A stretch of 64,000 nt of DNA from CAZUYC01 sp964624475 (lineage in GTDB: Bacteria; Myxococcota_A; UBA9160; SMWR01), in NCBI GenBank assembly GCA_964624475.1, contig CAZUYC010000112.1, positions 51,510 to 115,509 of the forward strand, written 5' to 3'. A program made the translations under genes and the position numbers. The notes under the pieces were generated by a model, which saw only the letters and a program-made list of their open reading frames with translations, was not told the origin of the DNA and did not search any database. Positions 35,530 through 46,980 of this stretch are shown here, in pieces (within the stretch, counting starts at the first letter, position 1; every line of letters starts with the position of its first letter).

Positions 35530-37215
35530 GTGCGGCAGCGGACTCTCTTCGCAGCGCTCCTCGTCGCGGCGACCTTCGCCGTCTACGGCCGGGTGCGCGG
35601 CCACGACTTCGTCGACTACGACGACCTGCAGGTGATCGTGTGGAACGAGAACCTGCAGCCCGGGTCGCCGGGCGAGGCCCTGGCGCTCGCCTTCGGCACG
35701 ACGCTCAACGCCAACTGGATCCCGCTGACGACGCTCTCGCTCCAGATCGACCGCGCGCTCTGGGGCGAGCGCGCGGCGGGCGTCCTGCTCGGGAACGCGG
35801 CGCTGCACGCCGCGGCCGCGGTCGCCCTCCTGCTCGCGCTCGCGCGACTCACCGGCGCGGTCGGTCGCTCCGCCTTCGTCGCGGGCGTCTTCGCCCTGCA
35901 CCCGCTGCACGTGGAGTCGGTCGCCTGGGCCTCGGCGCGCAAGGACCCGCTCTGCGGTGTCTTCTTCGCGTTCGGGCTCCTCGCCTACGCGCGCCACGCC
36001 GAGCGCCCGGGTGCGGCGCGCTACGGGGTCGTGGTCGCCTGCTTCGTCCTCGCGGTCCTGGCCAAGCCCGTCGCCGTGACCTTCCCGTTCGCGCTGCTGC
36101 TCCTCGACGCCTGGCCGCTCGGGCGCCTCGCCGATCCGGCGCGGCGGCGGCGCGCGCTCCTCGAGAAGGTCCCGCTCCTGGCGCTCTCCGCGGCCGCGAG
36201 CGCGCTGACGCTCCTCGTGCAGGGAGGGGCCGGCGCCATGCGCCAGGCGGCGCGCATCCCGCTCGTGACGCGGGTGCTGAACGCCATGGACGCGTGCGGC
36301 GCGTACCTCGCCGACGCCTTCTGGCCGAGCGGTCTCGCCGTCTTCTATCCGCACCCGCTCGACGCGCTTCCGGTGGGCCGCGCGCTCGCCTGCGGGGCGT
36401 TGCTCGCGGCGATTTCGATCCTCGCGCTCCGGCGCCGGCGGAGCCAGCCGTGGCTCGCGGTGGGCTGGTTCTGGTTCCTCGCCACGCTCGCCCCGACGCT
36501 CGGGCTCGTGCAGGTGGGCGTGCAGGCGCGCGCCGACCGCTACACCTACCTCCCGCTCGTCGGCCTCGCGATCGCGCTCGCGTGGGAGGCCGTGCATCGC
36601 TTCGGGCACGGCCGCGCCCTTTCGGCCGCCGCCGCCGCGGCGCTCGCCGGGCAGGGCGTCGCGGCGTTCGTGCAGGTCGGCCACTGGCGCGACGCCGTGG
36701 CCCTTCACTCCCGCGCGGTCGAGGTGACGCGGGACAACTTCATGGAGCACCATCGCCTGGCCCGGGCGCTCCTCGAGCAGGGCCGCGTCGTCGAAGCCGA
36801 GTTCCACTTCCGCCGCTCGGCGGAGATCGAGCCGAGCCGCGCCGACCCGAGCGTCGGGCTCGGCGACCTGCTCCTCCGCGAGGGGCGCGTCGCCGACGCG
36901 ATCGGCGCCTATCGCTCGGCCCTCGAGCGCGAGCCCGGGCACGCGAGCGCTCGAGTCCAGCTCGGCCTGGCCCTGCTGCGGGCCGGACGCCCGCAGGAGG
37001 CGCTCGAGCCGCTCTCCGGCGCGCTCGCGGCCGCGCCGCAGGACGCCAGCGTGCACGCGGGCCTCGCCCGAGCCCACGAGGCGCTCGGCCACCCGCGGGC
37101 CGCCGCGCGCCACTACCGCGAGGCGCTGCGACTGCGCCCGGGCTGGAGCACCGTCGAGAGCGATCTCGCCCGTCTGCTCGCCACGCGCCCCGAGCCGACG
37201 CCGGTCGATCGCTAG
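35530..37215 (+). CDS. TMTC-like membrane protein with TPR repeats
   Basis: A 561-residue protein from a GTG at 35530, related to that at 23274. VDYDDLQVIVWNENL near 37, NWIPLTTLSLQID, FALHPLHVESVAWASARKDPL and LAKPVAVTFPFALLLLDAWP are the core motifs of the bacterial TMTC/DUF1736-like group. About ten helices end near residue 390 with QARADRYTYLPLVGL. Four TPR units follow (ARALLEQGRVVEAEFHFRRS; GDLLLREGRVADAIGAYRSA; GLALLRAGRPQEALEPLSGA). These proteins are thought to glycosylate or handle envelope proteins. Four bases separate its stop from the next gene. Confidence 0.78.
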   Translation: MRQRTLFAALLVAATFAVYGRVRGHDFVDYDDLQVIVWNENLQPGSPGEALALAFGTTLNANWIPLTTLSLQIDRALWGERAAGVLLGNAALHAAAAVALLLALARLTGAVGRSAFVAGVFALHPLHVESVAWASARKDPLCGVFFAFGLLAYARHAERPGAARYGVVVACFVLAVLAKPVAVTFPFALLLLDAWPLGRLADPARRRRALLEKVPLLALSAAASALTLLVQGGAGAMRQAARIPLVTRVLNAMDACGAYLADAFWPSGLAVFYPHPLDALPVGRALACGALLAAISILALRRRRSQPWLAVGWFWFLATLAPTLGLVQVGVQARADRYTYLPLVGLAIALAWEAVHRFGHGRALSAAAAAALAGQGVAAFVQVGHWRDAVALHSRAVEVTRDNFMEHHRLARALLEQGRVVEAEFHFRRSAEIEPSRADPSVGLGDLLLREGRVADAIGAYRSALEREPGHASARVQLGLALLRAGRPQEALEPLSGALAAAPQDASVHAGLARAHEALGHPRAAARHYREALRLRPGWSTVESDLARLLATRPEPTPVDR

Positions 37216-37219
37216 CGCG

Positions 37220-38896
37220 ATGTCGGCCCTGCGTCGCTGGGAGCGGGCGGAGGGGGCGGCGCTGATCGCCGCGCTGGCCTCCTACGTCGCGCTCTCGCTG
37301 CTCACGCTCGACCAGATGGAGGAGGACGCCTTCATCTACTTCCGCCTGGCGCGGAACCTCGCGGACGGTCAGGGTTTCGTCTTCAATCGCGGCGGAGAGG
37401 CGGTCGAGTCGGCGAGCTCGCCACTCTGGCTCCTTCTCCTGGCGCTGCTCGCCGGGTCGCCGATCGACCTGGTGCTCGGGGCCAAGCTCCTCGGCATCGC
37501 GATCGGCGTGGCGGCGCTCGTCCTGGTGCACGCGCTCGCCCGCGAGTTCATCGCGGATCCAAAGCTCCGCCTCGCGCCGGTGTTGCTCACGGCATGGAGC
37601 GCTCCCTTCTTGATGTGGAACCAGCGCGGACTGGAGACTCCGCTCTACGTGCTCGTCGTCCTCGGCCTCGCCCACGTCGCCGTGGACGCGAAGCGACTGC
37701 GCCTCTGGCCTCTACCGGCGATCGCCCTGCTCCTGGCGCGGCCCGAGGCGCTCCTGGTCCTGCTCCCGCTGCTGCCGGCCTTCCTTCTCCACCGCGAGCC
37801 GTGGCGGCGCATCGCCACCTCGCTCGGGGTCGTCGCCCTCGCGGGGCTCGCCCTGCTCGCGCTGCGCGTCCTCGTCTTCGGGGACGCCCTGCCCCAGCCC
37901 TTCTATACGAAGATGAGCCCCGAGGGAAGCTCCGGCTGGCGGAGCGTGCACGGCTTCCTCCGCGGCTCGTACCTCTACCTCTTCGCGCTCCCGATCCTCG
38001 CCGTCGCCTGGCGGCGCTCGTACTGGGAGCCCCGTCGCATCGTCCTGCTCTCGTTCATCGCCGTGCTCGTGCTCTGGTCGAGCCTCGTGGCGGAGCAGAA
38101 GCCCTACCACCGGCATCTCGCGCCGGCGCTGCCGCTGCTCTTCGTCCTCGTCGTCTCGTCCGCGGCGAGGCTCGCCAAGCCGGGCTCCCGGGTCGGCGCG
38201 CGGCTCCTCACCGCGTACGCCGCCGCGTTCCTCGTCGCCTCGTCCCTCCTTTCGGCTCCCCCGAGGCCGAACGCCCCCGGCAGGATCGACCCGAATCCGA
38301 TCGTCCGGGCGGCGCTGCGCTTCGCCGGTTCACCCGGCGCCGAGGCGGGTCGCCTGCGCGATCTCCTGCGACACCCGGATGCGATCGACGTGACCTACCA
38401 GAGCCTGATCGGCGACTTCGTGCGGCTCAACTACCCGCCGCGCGTGGTCGTGGCCTTCGACCAGATGGGGAAGGCCCCCTACCGGGCCGGCCCCGACACG
38501 ATCTTCATCGACACGCTCGGCCTGACCGACCGGACGATCGGCTACTTCTACTTCTCGGCGCGCGCGAGTCGGAGTCCGCTGCTCCGGCTCGCGTGCCGGC
38601 TCTCGCAAGGGATCGCCGGATCGAGGTGCGCCGGGCCGCACTCCGCAGGGCTCGCCCTCGACTACGTCTTCGAGCGCCGGCCCGACGTGATCCTGCTGAA
38701 CCACTACGTGATCAAGCGGCTGCCCCAGACCCTGCCCGGCCTGATCTCGCGCGACCCGAGGCTCTCCCGCCTCTACGAGCCGCGCTGGCGGCTCGGGGGC
38801 GTGATCTCGCTCTACGAGCGCAAGGGCTTCGCAGGCCAGCCGTTGCGCGTGCCCGAGGGGCTCAGGGTCCTGCCGCTCGCCGGCGCGCCGCATTGA
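37220..38896 (+). CDS. Polytopic membrane protein, arabinofuranosyltransferase/GT39-like
   Basis: A 558-residue membrane protein with about ten helices. EEDAFIYFRLARNLADGQGF near 35, followed by SASSPLWLLLLALL, is the acidic-pair and SSPLW signature of polyprenyl-linked glycosyltransferases of the AftB/GT-C type. KPYHRHLAPALPLLFVLV near 295 matches the middle of the family. The soluble C-terminus from about 355 contains DQMGKAPYRAG and DTLGLTDRTIG, seen in related proteins. It is in a tight run with the TMTC-like gene upstream and overlaps the next gene by the sequence TGATG. Confidence 0.72.
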   Translation: MSALRRWERAEGAALIAALASYVALSLLTLDQMEEDAFIYFRLARNLADGQGFVFNRGGEAVESASSPLWLLLLALLAGSPIDLVLGAKLLGIAIGVAALVLVHALAREFIADPKLRLAPVLLTAWSAPFLMWNQRGLETPLYVLVVLGLAHVAVDAKRLRLWPLPAIALLLARPEALLVLLPLLPAFLLHREPWRRIATSLGVVALAGLALLALRVLVFGDALPQPFYTKMSPEGSSGWRSVHGFLRGSYLYLFALPILAVAWRRSYWEPRRIVLLSFIAVLVLWSSLVAEQKPYHRHLAPALPLLFVLVVSSAARLAKPGSRVGARLLTAYAAAFLVASSLLSAPPRPNAPGRIDPNPIVRAALRFAGSPGAEAGRLRDLLRHPDAIDVTYQSLIGDFVRLNYPPRVVVAFDQMGKAPYRAGPDTIFIDTLGLTDRTIGYFYFSARASRSPLLRLACRLSQGIAGSRCAGPHSAGLALDYVFERRPDVILLNHYVIKRLPQTLPGLISRDPRLSRLYEPRWRLGGVISLYERKGFAGQPLRVPEGLRVLPLAGAPH

Positions 38897-40194
38897 TGCC
38901 CCCCGACGCCGACCCTATGCTGATCGGAATGCGGCCGGCAGGGCGCGTTCTCGTCGGGCTCTGCGCCACCGCGCTCGCCTGTGGTCGCGACCCGACCTTC
39001 TCGGAGCACGTGGCTCCGATCCTCCAGGCCAAGTGCCAGTCGTGTCACCGCCCGGGGCAGATCGCGCCGATGTCGTTCCAGAGCTACGCGGAGGTGCGAC
39101 CGTTCGCGCCGGCGATCCGCCTCGCGGTCGCCTCCGGGAGGATGCCGCCCTTCCACGCCGACGGACCGATCGGCTACTGGAAGCAGGACATCCGGCTGAG
39201 CGAGCGGGAGAAGCGGCTGATCCTCGCCTGGGTGGACGCGGGCGCTCCCGAAGGCGATCCCACGCAGCTGCCCGCTCCGGCGACCTGGAACCACTCCGAA
39301 TGGCCCCTCGGCGAGCCCGACCTGATCCTGCACCTCCCGGCGCACTCCCCCGCTCCGAACAACCGGGACGAGTGGGTCACGCTCTTCGCGGACGAGGCGT
39401 TCCCGCACGAGCTCTGGGCGCGCGCCGTGCACCTGCGCACGCAGTCGGCCGGGGTCGTCCATCACGCGACGCTCTCGGTGGTGACGCCGTCCACGCCGGT
39501 GCCCCCGGCCGGCAAGACCTTCGACGACGTCATGGCCGCGGTGGGGGGCCTGTACACCTGGTTCCCGGGCGTCGCCGTCGAGCCGCTTCCGGCCGGGCAG
39601 GCGATCCGGCTGCGCGCCGGGACGCGGGTGGTGGCACGCACGCACTTCGCCCCGACACGCAAGTCCGTGATCGAGCAGATGGAGGTCGGGATCTACTTCG
39701 CGGACGGCATCGTCGAGAAGATGCAGAAGCGCATCGGGATCCAGTTCATCCGCAAGATCGCGATCCCTCCGGGCGCCCCGGAGTTCGCGCTCAGGGGAAC
39801 GAAGGAGTTTCGCGAGAACGCGGAGGTCACCCACTTCCGCGTGCACATGCACCTGCGCGGGAAGTCGAGCCGGATCACCTTCCGCTACCCGGACGGGAGG
39901 GTGGAGACGGTCTTCGACCTGCCGCGCTACAGCTTCAACTGGCAGCGCTACTACTACCTCGCCGAGCCGCTGCGCGTGCCGAAGGGAACCGTGGCGGAGT
40001 TCGTCGGAGTCTGGGACAACAGCGCCGCCAACCCCGATAATCCCGACCCGAGCGCCTGGTGCCGCTGGGGGCCGCGCAGCGTCGACGAGATGTTCGGCTC
40101 GACGGTCTTCTACACCCCCGAGCGCAAGCTCCCGGTCCCGCTCCGCGTGGAGAGGGGGCGGGCCGTCGGTCCCGCCGTCGCCGGCGGCTCCTAA
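38896..40194 (+). CDS. c-type haem protein fused to a copper type II monooxygenase-like domain
   Basis: A 432-residue exported protein. The N-terminus has a signal ending ATALACG, possibly a lipoprotein site. CQSCH near residue 47, in HVAPILQAKCQSCHRPGQ, binds one haem c. The rest resembles ascorbate-dependent copper monooxygenases: GVVHHATLSV near 195, VARTHFAPTRKS near 250 and THFRVHMHLRGKSSR near 315 provide histidines in a HxH arrangement. WDNSAANPDNPDP near 375 is a segment I recall from haem-copper fusion proteins in planctomycetes and myxobacteria. Starts at 38896, 38917 and 38929 are possible; the last gives the shortest signal peptide. Its substrate is unknown. Confidence 0.7.
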   Translation: MPPDADPMLIGMRPAGRVLVGLCATALACGRDPTFSEHVAPILQAKCQSCHRPGQIAPMSFQSYAEVRPFAPAIRLAVASGRMPPFHADGPIGYWKQDIRLSEREKRLILAWVDAGAPEGDPTQLPAPATWNHSEWPLGEPDLILHLPAHSPAPNNRDEWVTLFADEAFPHELWARAVHLRTQSAGVVHHATLSVVTPSTPVPPAGKTFDDVMAAVGGLYTWFPGVAVEPLPAGQAIRLRAGTRVVARTHFAPTRKSVIEQMEVGIYFADGIVEKMQKRIGIQFIRKIAIPPGAPEFALRGTKEFRENAEVTHFRVHMHLRGKSSRITFRYPDGRVETVFDLPRYSFNWQRYYYLAEPLRVPKGTVAEFVGVWDNSAANPDNPDPSAWCRWGPRSVDEMFGSTVFYTPERKLPVPLRVERGRAVGPAVAGGS

Positions 40195-40201
40195 ACCCTT
40201 T

Positions 40202-40220
40202 CGCCGGCTCTCCGCCGGCG
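40202..40220 (+). terminator. GC hairpin between two genes
   Basis: A perfect 7-bp stem CGCCGGC/GCCGGCG with loop TCTCC lies eight bases after the stop of the monooxygenase-like gene. It has no T-run, so it may be an mRNA-stabilising or attenuating hairpin rather than a full terminator. Confidence 0.3.
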
Positions 40221-40254
40221 CTACACCCAAGCCGGGCCCGGACTGGAGGGAGCC

Positions 40255-42291
<2,037 letters not shown>

Positions 42292-42368
42292 CCGGCGGCG
42301 CGCGCGTTCCGGGGCCGCTCGCGCGCCTCGCGCGCAGGCTGCGCGGGCATTCCCCCGGCGGGCTGCGC

Positions 42369-42635
42369 GTGCGCGTGATCCTGCGCGGCCGGATCGGCGA
42401 GGGCTGGTACGACGTCGACCGGCGCCTGGAGCTGCCGGCGGGCGCGACGCTCGGCACCTTCCTCGACGAGGCCGAGCGCCGCGGCATCCGCGTCCGCGCC
42501 GCGATCGAGAGGAGCCCCCACCTCGCCGACACGCTGATGCTGAACGGCGAGCGCTGCCCCGTCGAGGCGAACCTCCGGCGAGAGCTCGCCGACGGCGACG
42601 AGATCTACCTGCTCGGGCCGCTGGCGGGCGGCTGA
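42369..42635 (+). CDS. MoaD/ThiS-like sulfur carrier protein
   Basis: An 88-residue beta-grasp protein ending in LLGPLAGG, with the double glycine that is thiocarboxylated in MoaD and ThiS. LPAGATLGTFLDEAERRGI near 22 and DGDEIYLLGP near 75 are typical. It should help build the pterin cofactor for the oxidoreductase upstream. The GTG at 42369 is my choice; a TTG at 42288 that overlaps the oxidoreductase stop would add 27 residues rich in Arg and Gly. Its stop overlaps the ATG of the TraB gene as TGATG. Confidence 0.8.
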   Translation: MRVILRGRIGEGWYDVDRRLELPAGATLGTFLDEAERRGIRVRAAIERSPHLADTLMLNGERCPVEANLRRELADGDEIYLLGPLAGG

Positions 42636-43858
42636 TGCCGGCCCCGACGAAAGATCCCTCCGACGTCCGCCGGATCGCCTCCGAGGTCCGCCGGATCGCC
42701 TCCGACGTCCGCAGGATCGAAGTGGACGGGCGCGAGATCGCGCTCGTCGGGACGGCGCACGTCTCGCGCGAGTCGGCGCAGCTCGTCTGCCAGGTGATCG
42801 AGCGCGAGCGGCCCGACGCCGTCTGCCTCGAGCTCGATGCACAGCGCTACGAGGCGCTGGCCGAGCCGGGGCGGCTCGAGTCGCTCGACCTGCGCGAGCT
42901 GATCCGGCAACGGCGCCTGGCGATGCTGCTCGTGAACCTCGTGCTCGCCTCCTATCAGCGCCGGCTCGGCGGGGCGCTCGGCGTGTTGCCGGGAACCGAG
43001 ATGCTCGAGGCGAGCCGCGCGGCCGGACGCCTCGGGATCCCGGTGGTGCTCTGCGACCGCGACGTGCGCATCACGCTGCGCCGCGCCTGGGCGGCGACCT
43101 CCTTCCTGCGCAAGGCGCAGCTCGTCGGGACGCTCGTCGCCTCGCTCTTCGAGCGGCCGGAGCTCGACGAGGCTCTGCTGCGGCGGCTGCGCGACCGCGA
43201 CGTGCTCTCGGAGCTCATGGACGAGCTCGCTGCGGCGTTCCCGGAGCTCGCGCGCGTGCTGATCGCCGAGCGCGACGTCTGGCTCGCCGAGCGGATCCGC
43301 ACGACCGCGGGGCGCAGGATCGTGGCCGTGGTGGGCGCGGGGCACGTCGCGGGGATGGAGCGGGCGCTGCGCGCGGGGCGCGCCGTGGACCTCCGTCCGC
43401 TCGAGGCGATCCCGCCGGCCTCCGCCGTCTGGCGTCTCGTCGGCTGGGGCATCCCGGCGGCGATCGTGGGATCGCTGGTCTGGATGGGCGTGCGCATGGG
43501 CCCCGAGGTGGCGAGCCGGAACCTCGGCGCCTACGTCGTCGCGACCGGCCTCCCGACCTGCCTCGGCGCGGCGGCGGCGCTCGCCCATCCGCTCACGATC
43601 GTGGCGGCCTTCTTCGTCGCGCCGATCACGGTGCTCTCGCCGGTGATCGGGGCCGGCCACGTGCTCGCGCTGCTCGAGGCCTGGCTGCGCCCGCCGCTCG
43701 GGAGAGAGCTCGAGCAGGTCGCGCGCGACGCGCTGCGGCTCCGCGCGTGGTGGGGCAACCGCCTGCTGCGCTGCCTGCTCGTCTTCGCCTTCACCAGCCT
43801 GGGGGCGATGGCCGGCGCGTACGTCGGACTCTACGAGCTGCTCTCGGCCCTCTCGTGA
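42635..43858 (+). CDS. TraB/PrgY-family membrane protein
   Basis: A 407-residue protein of the TraB family. IALVGTAHVSRESAQLV near 35 and PDAVCLELDAQRY near 60 are conserved N-terminal motifs; IVAVVGAGHVAGMERAL near 230 holds the second GxxH. Three or four membrane helices fill the last 150 residues. TraB/PrgY proteins are thought to be proteases acting on signal peptides or mitochondrial proteins; the bacterial role is poorly known. The N-terminus carries three copies of a seven-residue unit (SDVRRIA, SEVRRIA, SDVRRIE), made by a 21-bp tandem repeat (42661-42720). Coupled on both sides by overlapping stops and starts. Confidence 0.82.
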   Translation: MPAPTKDPSDVRRIASEVRRIASDVRRIEVDGREIALVGTAHVSRESAQLVCQVIERERPDAVCLELDAQRYEALAEPGRLESLDLRELIRQRRLAMLLVNLVLASYQRRLGGALGVLPGTEMLEASRAAGRLGIPVVLCDRDVRITLRRAWAATSFLRKAQLVGTLVASLFERPELDEALLRRLRDRDVLSELMDELAAAFPELARVLIAERDVWLAERIRTTAGRRIVAVVGAGHVAGMERALRAGRAVDLRPLEAIPPASAVWRLVGWGIPAAIVGSLVWMGVRMGPEVASRNLGAYVVATGLPTCLGAAAALAHPLTIVAAFFVAPITVLSPVIGAGHVLALLEAWLRPPLGRELEQVARDALRLRAWWGNRLLRCLLVFAFTSLGAMAGAYVGLYELLSALS

Positions 43859-44898
43859 GCGCGCCGGCGCAGCCCGAGCGCATCCTGGTGCGGGTACCGA
43901 CCTGGATCGGCGATGCGGTGATGGCGACCCCGGCGCTGCGCGCCTTGCGGGCGGCGCATCCGCAGGCCGAGATCGTGCTCGAGGGGCCCCCGGCCGTCGG
44001 GGCACTCTTGCGCGGTCTCGAGAGCTTCGACCGCTTCGTCGCCGATCCCGGTCGCGGTCTGCGCGCGACGCTCGCGCGGGCGCGCGCGCTCCGCGCGGCC
44101 CGCTTCGACTGGGCGGTGCTGCTGCCGGACTCGCCGCGCGCGGCCCTCGGACCCTTCCTCGCGGGTGTGCCGCGCCGCGTCGGCTACGCGCGCGAGCCCC
44201 TGCGCCGGGCGCTCCTCAGCGAGCCGCTCGCGCCGCCGCGGGAGGGCGGGCGCGCGGACCCGCTCCCGATGAGCGAGCGCTACCTGCGGATCACGCGCCA
44301 CCTCGGCTGCCCGGACCGAGGCGACCGGATCGAGCTCGCCGTCGACCCGGCGGCCGACGCAGCGCTCGAGCGCGAGCTCTCGCGCCGCGGCGTCGGTGCG
44401 GGGGAGCGCCTGCTCGTCGTCGCGCCCGGCGCGGCGTTCGGGCCGGCGAAGCGCTGGCCGGCGGGGCACTTCGCCGCCGCGGCCGAGCTCGCCGCGCGCC
44501 GGCTCGGTCTGCTCCCGGTGCTCGCGCCGGCCCCCGGCGAGGCGGGGCTCGCGCGCGCCATCGCGGGGGCGATGCGCGTGCGCGCGCTCGCCCTCGTGGA
44601 CCCGACGCCGGACCTCCCGCGGCTCAAGGCCCTGGTCGCGCGCGCGGCGCTCGTGCTCACGAACGATTCCGGCCCGCGCCACCTCGCGGTCGCCCTCGAT
44701 CGGCCGGTCGTGGTCGTGATGGGCCCCTCGGACCCGCGGATCACGGCGCAGCAGCTCGAGCGGCAGCGCGTGCTGCGCGAGGCCGTCCCGTGCAGCCCCT
44801 GCGGCCTACGCCGCTGTCCGATCGACCACCGCTGCATGACGCGCCTGCGCCCCGAGCGCGTCCTCGCCGCCGCCGAGGAGCTCCTGGGAGCCGCTTGA
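43855..44898 (+). CDS. ADP-heptose:LPS heptosyltransferase, glycosyltransferase family 9
   Basis: A 347-residue cytoplasmic enzyme that adds heptose to the lipopolysaccharide core. RVPTWIGDAVMATPALRALR near 14 is the acceptor-site motif with catalytic Asp. GAAFGPAKRWPAGHFA near 190 and VLTNDSGPRHLAVAL near 265 bind the sugar nucleotide. CSPCGLRRCPIDHRCM near 310 is the cysteine-rich C-terminal segment of the WaaF group. The GTG start overlaps the TraB stop as GTGA. It implies an outer membrane with LPS, so a Gram-negative host. Confidence 0.9.
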   Translation: MSAPAQPERILVRVPTWIGDAVMATPALRALRAAHPQAEIVLEGPPAVGALLRGLESFDRFVADPGRGLRATLARARALRAARFDWAVLLPDSPRAALGPFLAGVPRRVGYAREPLRRALLSEPLAPPREGGRADPLPMSERYLRITRHLGCPDRGDRIELAVDPAADAALERELSRRGVGAGERLLVVAPGAAFGPAKRWPAGHFAAAAELAARRLGLLPVLAPAPGEAGLARAIAGAMRVRALALVDPTPDLPRLKALVARAALVLTNDSGPRHLAVALDRPVVVVMGPSDPRITAQQLERQRVLREAVPCSPCGLRRCPIDHRCMTRLRPERVLAAAEELLGAA

Positions 44899-44974
44899 CG
44901 CCAGCGGTTCCGGCTCGCCCGGCGTCAAGCGGTGCCCCCTGTGGGCCGATCCGCTCGCGGGGGGGCTCCGCGCG

Positions 44975-46717
44975 ATGCATCTTTATGCCCTGGTTCCCGC
45001 CGCGGCCTGCCTGATCTGCGGGGTCTCGGCCGGCTACGTCAGCGGCCGAGAGGTGCGCCGTCCGGGAGCACGCCCCGGGGCCGCGCTCCTGCTCGGAGCC
45101 GCGTGGTGGGCGCTGTGCGAGCTCGCCTGGAATCTCTCGCCGGACCCGGCCTCGGCTCTGCGTTGGATGCGCGCGTCCGCGCCCGGCTGGATCTTCCTCG
45201 GCCCGCTCGTCCTCCACCTCTTCGTCGCGGCGGGCGGAGATCGGGGTGTGCGGCGCCGTCTGCTCCTGCCCTCCCTCTACGCGGCCTCGACCGGATTCCT
45301 GCTGCTCGGCTGGCTCACGCCGGCGCTCCTCGCCGGCGCGAGCCGCACGTCGTGGGGCTTCGGACTCGTGCCCGGGCCCGCTTTTCTCCCTCTCTACGTC
45401 GTGACCATGGCCGGGATCGCGGCTGCGCTCGGGATCCTCGCGCGCATGCTGCGCGAGGCGCGCTCGGCCGCGGAGCGGAGCCAGCGACCGTGGGTCCTGC
45501 TCTGCGTGGCAACGCCGCTTGGCCTGGCCTCGGTCACGGACGTGGCGCTGCCGCTGCTCGGCGTGCAGGCGCCGCGCCTCGCCACCGCGTCGTTCGCCTG
45601 CGTGGGAGCGCTCACGTTCTGGATCCTGCATCGCTTCGGCCACTCGGTGCTGAGCCCCGGCTCCTTCGCCGACGAGATCCTCGCCACGCTGCCCGACGGA
45701 GTCGCACTGCTGCACCCGAGCGGGGGGATCCGCTCCGTCAACCCGGGGCTCGCGAAACTCACGGGGCGCTCGCGCGAGGCGCTCGAGGCGCTGGACTTCG
45801 CCGCGCTCTTCGAGACACCGGGCGTGGCTCCCGGCGAAGGGAAGGAGGACTCGGCGCGCCTGCGTGGGGCGTCCGGCGAGGCGATCCCGGTGGCGGTGGC
45901 CTCCTCGCCCCTGCGCGACCAACGGGGCCACGAGCTCGGCCTCGTCGTCGTCGTGCGCGATCTGCGCGAGGTGGAGGCGCTGCGCGGGCGCCTGGTGACG
46001 GCAGCGCGCATGGCGGCGGTCGGAGAGCTCGCCGCCGGGATCGCCCACGAGATCAACAACCCGATCGCCTTCGTGCGCTCCAACCTGAGCCAGCTGCGCG
46101 GCCACTGGAAGACGCTCCGCGGAGAGCTCGAGTCGATGGACCGGGCCCCCGCGCTGCGCGATCTCGTGGTCGACGGCGACGCGCTGATCGAGGAGTCGCT
46201 CGAGGGCGTGGACCGGGCCGCCGAGATCGTGCGCCGGGTGCGCGGCTTCTCGCACGCCGGGACCGGCGAGCGGGTTCCGACGGACCTGAACCGCCTCCTC
46301 GACGACGTGCTCCACATGATGAGCTCGCGCCTGCGCGGCCGCGCCACCCTCGAGTCCAACTACGTGGACCTGCCCCGCGTCCGCTGCGCCCCGCAGGAGC
46401 TGAAGCAGGTCTTCCTGAACCTGCTCGTGAACGCCGAGCAGGCGGTCGCGGAGGGCGGACGGATCCGCGTGGCCACGGCGAAGGGACGCGGCTCCGTCGC
46501 GGTCCTCGTCGAGGACGACGGCTGCGGGATCGCGGCCGAGCTCCAGGAGCGCGTCTTCGACCCGTTCTTCACCACGAAGCCGGTCGGCGTCGGCACCGGG
46601 CTCGGGCTCGGGATCGCCTACCAGATCGTGAAGAGCCACGGCGGCGAGATCCGGCTCGAGTCGGAGCCGGGGCGGGGCACGCGCGTGCGCGTGCAGCTGC
46701 CGGCGGAACCGGCGTAG
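44975..46717 (+). CDS. Membrane sensor histidine kinase, 7TM N-terminus and PAS
   Basis: A 580-residue kinase. Seven membrane helices span residues 1-225 (7TM sensor of histidine-kinase type). A PAS domain follows near 235-340 (LATLPDGVALLHPSGGIRSV). AAGIAHEINNPIAFVRSNL near 352 has the phosphorylated His; the ATPase has NLLVNAEQAV, EDDGCGIA, FDPFFTTKP and GLGLGIAYQIVKSHGG. No receiver domain or response regulator gene is adjacent, so its partner is elsewhere. The 77-bp gap behind the heptosyltransferase shows no terminator. GC-rich direct repeats follow its stop. Confidence 0.88.
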   Translation: MHLYALVPAAACLICGVSAGYVSGREVRRPGARPGAALLLGAAWWALCELAWNLSPDPASALRWMRASAPGWIFLGPLVLHLFVAAGGDRGVRRRLLLPSLYAASTGFLLLGWLTPALLAGASRTSWGFGLVPGPAFLPLYVVTMAGIAAALGILARMLREARSAAERSQRPWVLLCVATPLGLASVTDVALPLLGVQAPRLATASFACVGALTFWILHRFGHSVLSPGSFADEILATLPDGVALLHPSGGIRSVNPGLAKLTGRSREALEALDFAALFETPGVAPGEGKEDSARLRGASGEAIPVAVASSPLRDQRGHELGLVVVVRDLREVEALRGRLVTAARMAAVGELAAGIAHEINNPIAFVRSNLSQLRGHWKTLRGELESMDRAPALRDLVVDGDALIEESLEGVDRAAEIVRRVRGFSHAGTGERVPTDLNRLLDDVLHMMSSRLRGRATLESNYVDLPRVRCAPQELKQVFLNLLVNAEQAVAEGGRIRVATAKGRGSVAVLVEDDGCGIAAELQERVFDPFFTTKPVGVGTGLGLGIAYQIVKSHGGEIRLESEPGRGTRVRVQLPAEPA

Positions 46718-46735
46718 TCCGGTCTTCAGGCACTT

Positions 46736-46835
46736 CGCTCGGCTTCGCCTCGCTGCGCGGCCGCTGCGCGGCCTTGACGGTTCCAACTGGGCTCCGCTCG
46801 GCTGCGCCTCGCTGCGCGGCCGCTGCGCGGCCTTG
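46736..46835. repeat. Two 41-bp direct repeats, GC-rich
   Basis: 46736-46776 and 46795-46835 differ by one base (ggctTcg versus ggctGcg) and are separated by 18 bp. They contain CTCGCTGCGCGGCCGCTGCG, a variant of the dispersed repeat at 26261-26349. No ORF crosses them with a convincing translation. They occupy much of the 263-base gap between the histidine kinase and the small membrane protein. Confidence 0.75.
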
Positions 46836-46898
46836 CCCGACCGGGTCTGAGCGTTCAACTCACTGATCTCGCTCGGCTTTTCGCGGGCTTTCGAAGGT

Positions 46899-46912
46899 GT
46901 GAAGCACTTCAC
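46899..46912. promoter_or_regulatory. Inverted repeat GTGAAG-CA-CTTCAC, possible operator
   Basis: A perfect 6-bp dyad with a two-base centre lies 68 bases upstream of the small membrane protein's start, within the size range of a repressor or activator site. No regulator can be named. Confidence 0.35.
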
Positions 46913-46980
46913 TGCGACCGCCCCCGGGCGCGTGCGATACAGGGTCTGTGCTGTCGTACCCGATTCGGAGGATGAAGACG

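Noticed and set aside
46736..46835. CRISPR-like array
   Set aside because: Only two direct repeats with an 18-bp spacer, very GC-rich, and no cas gene nearby.
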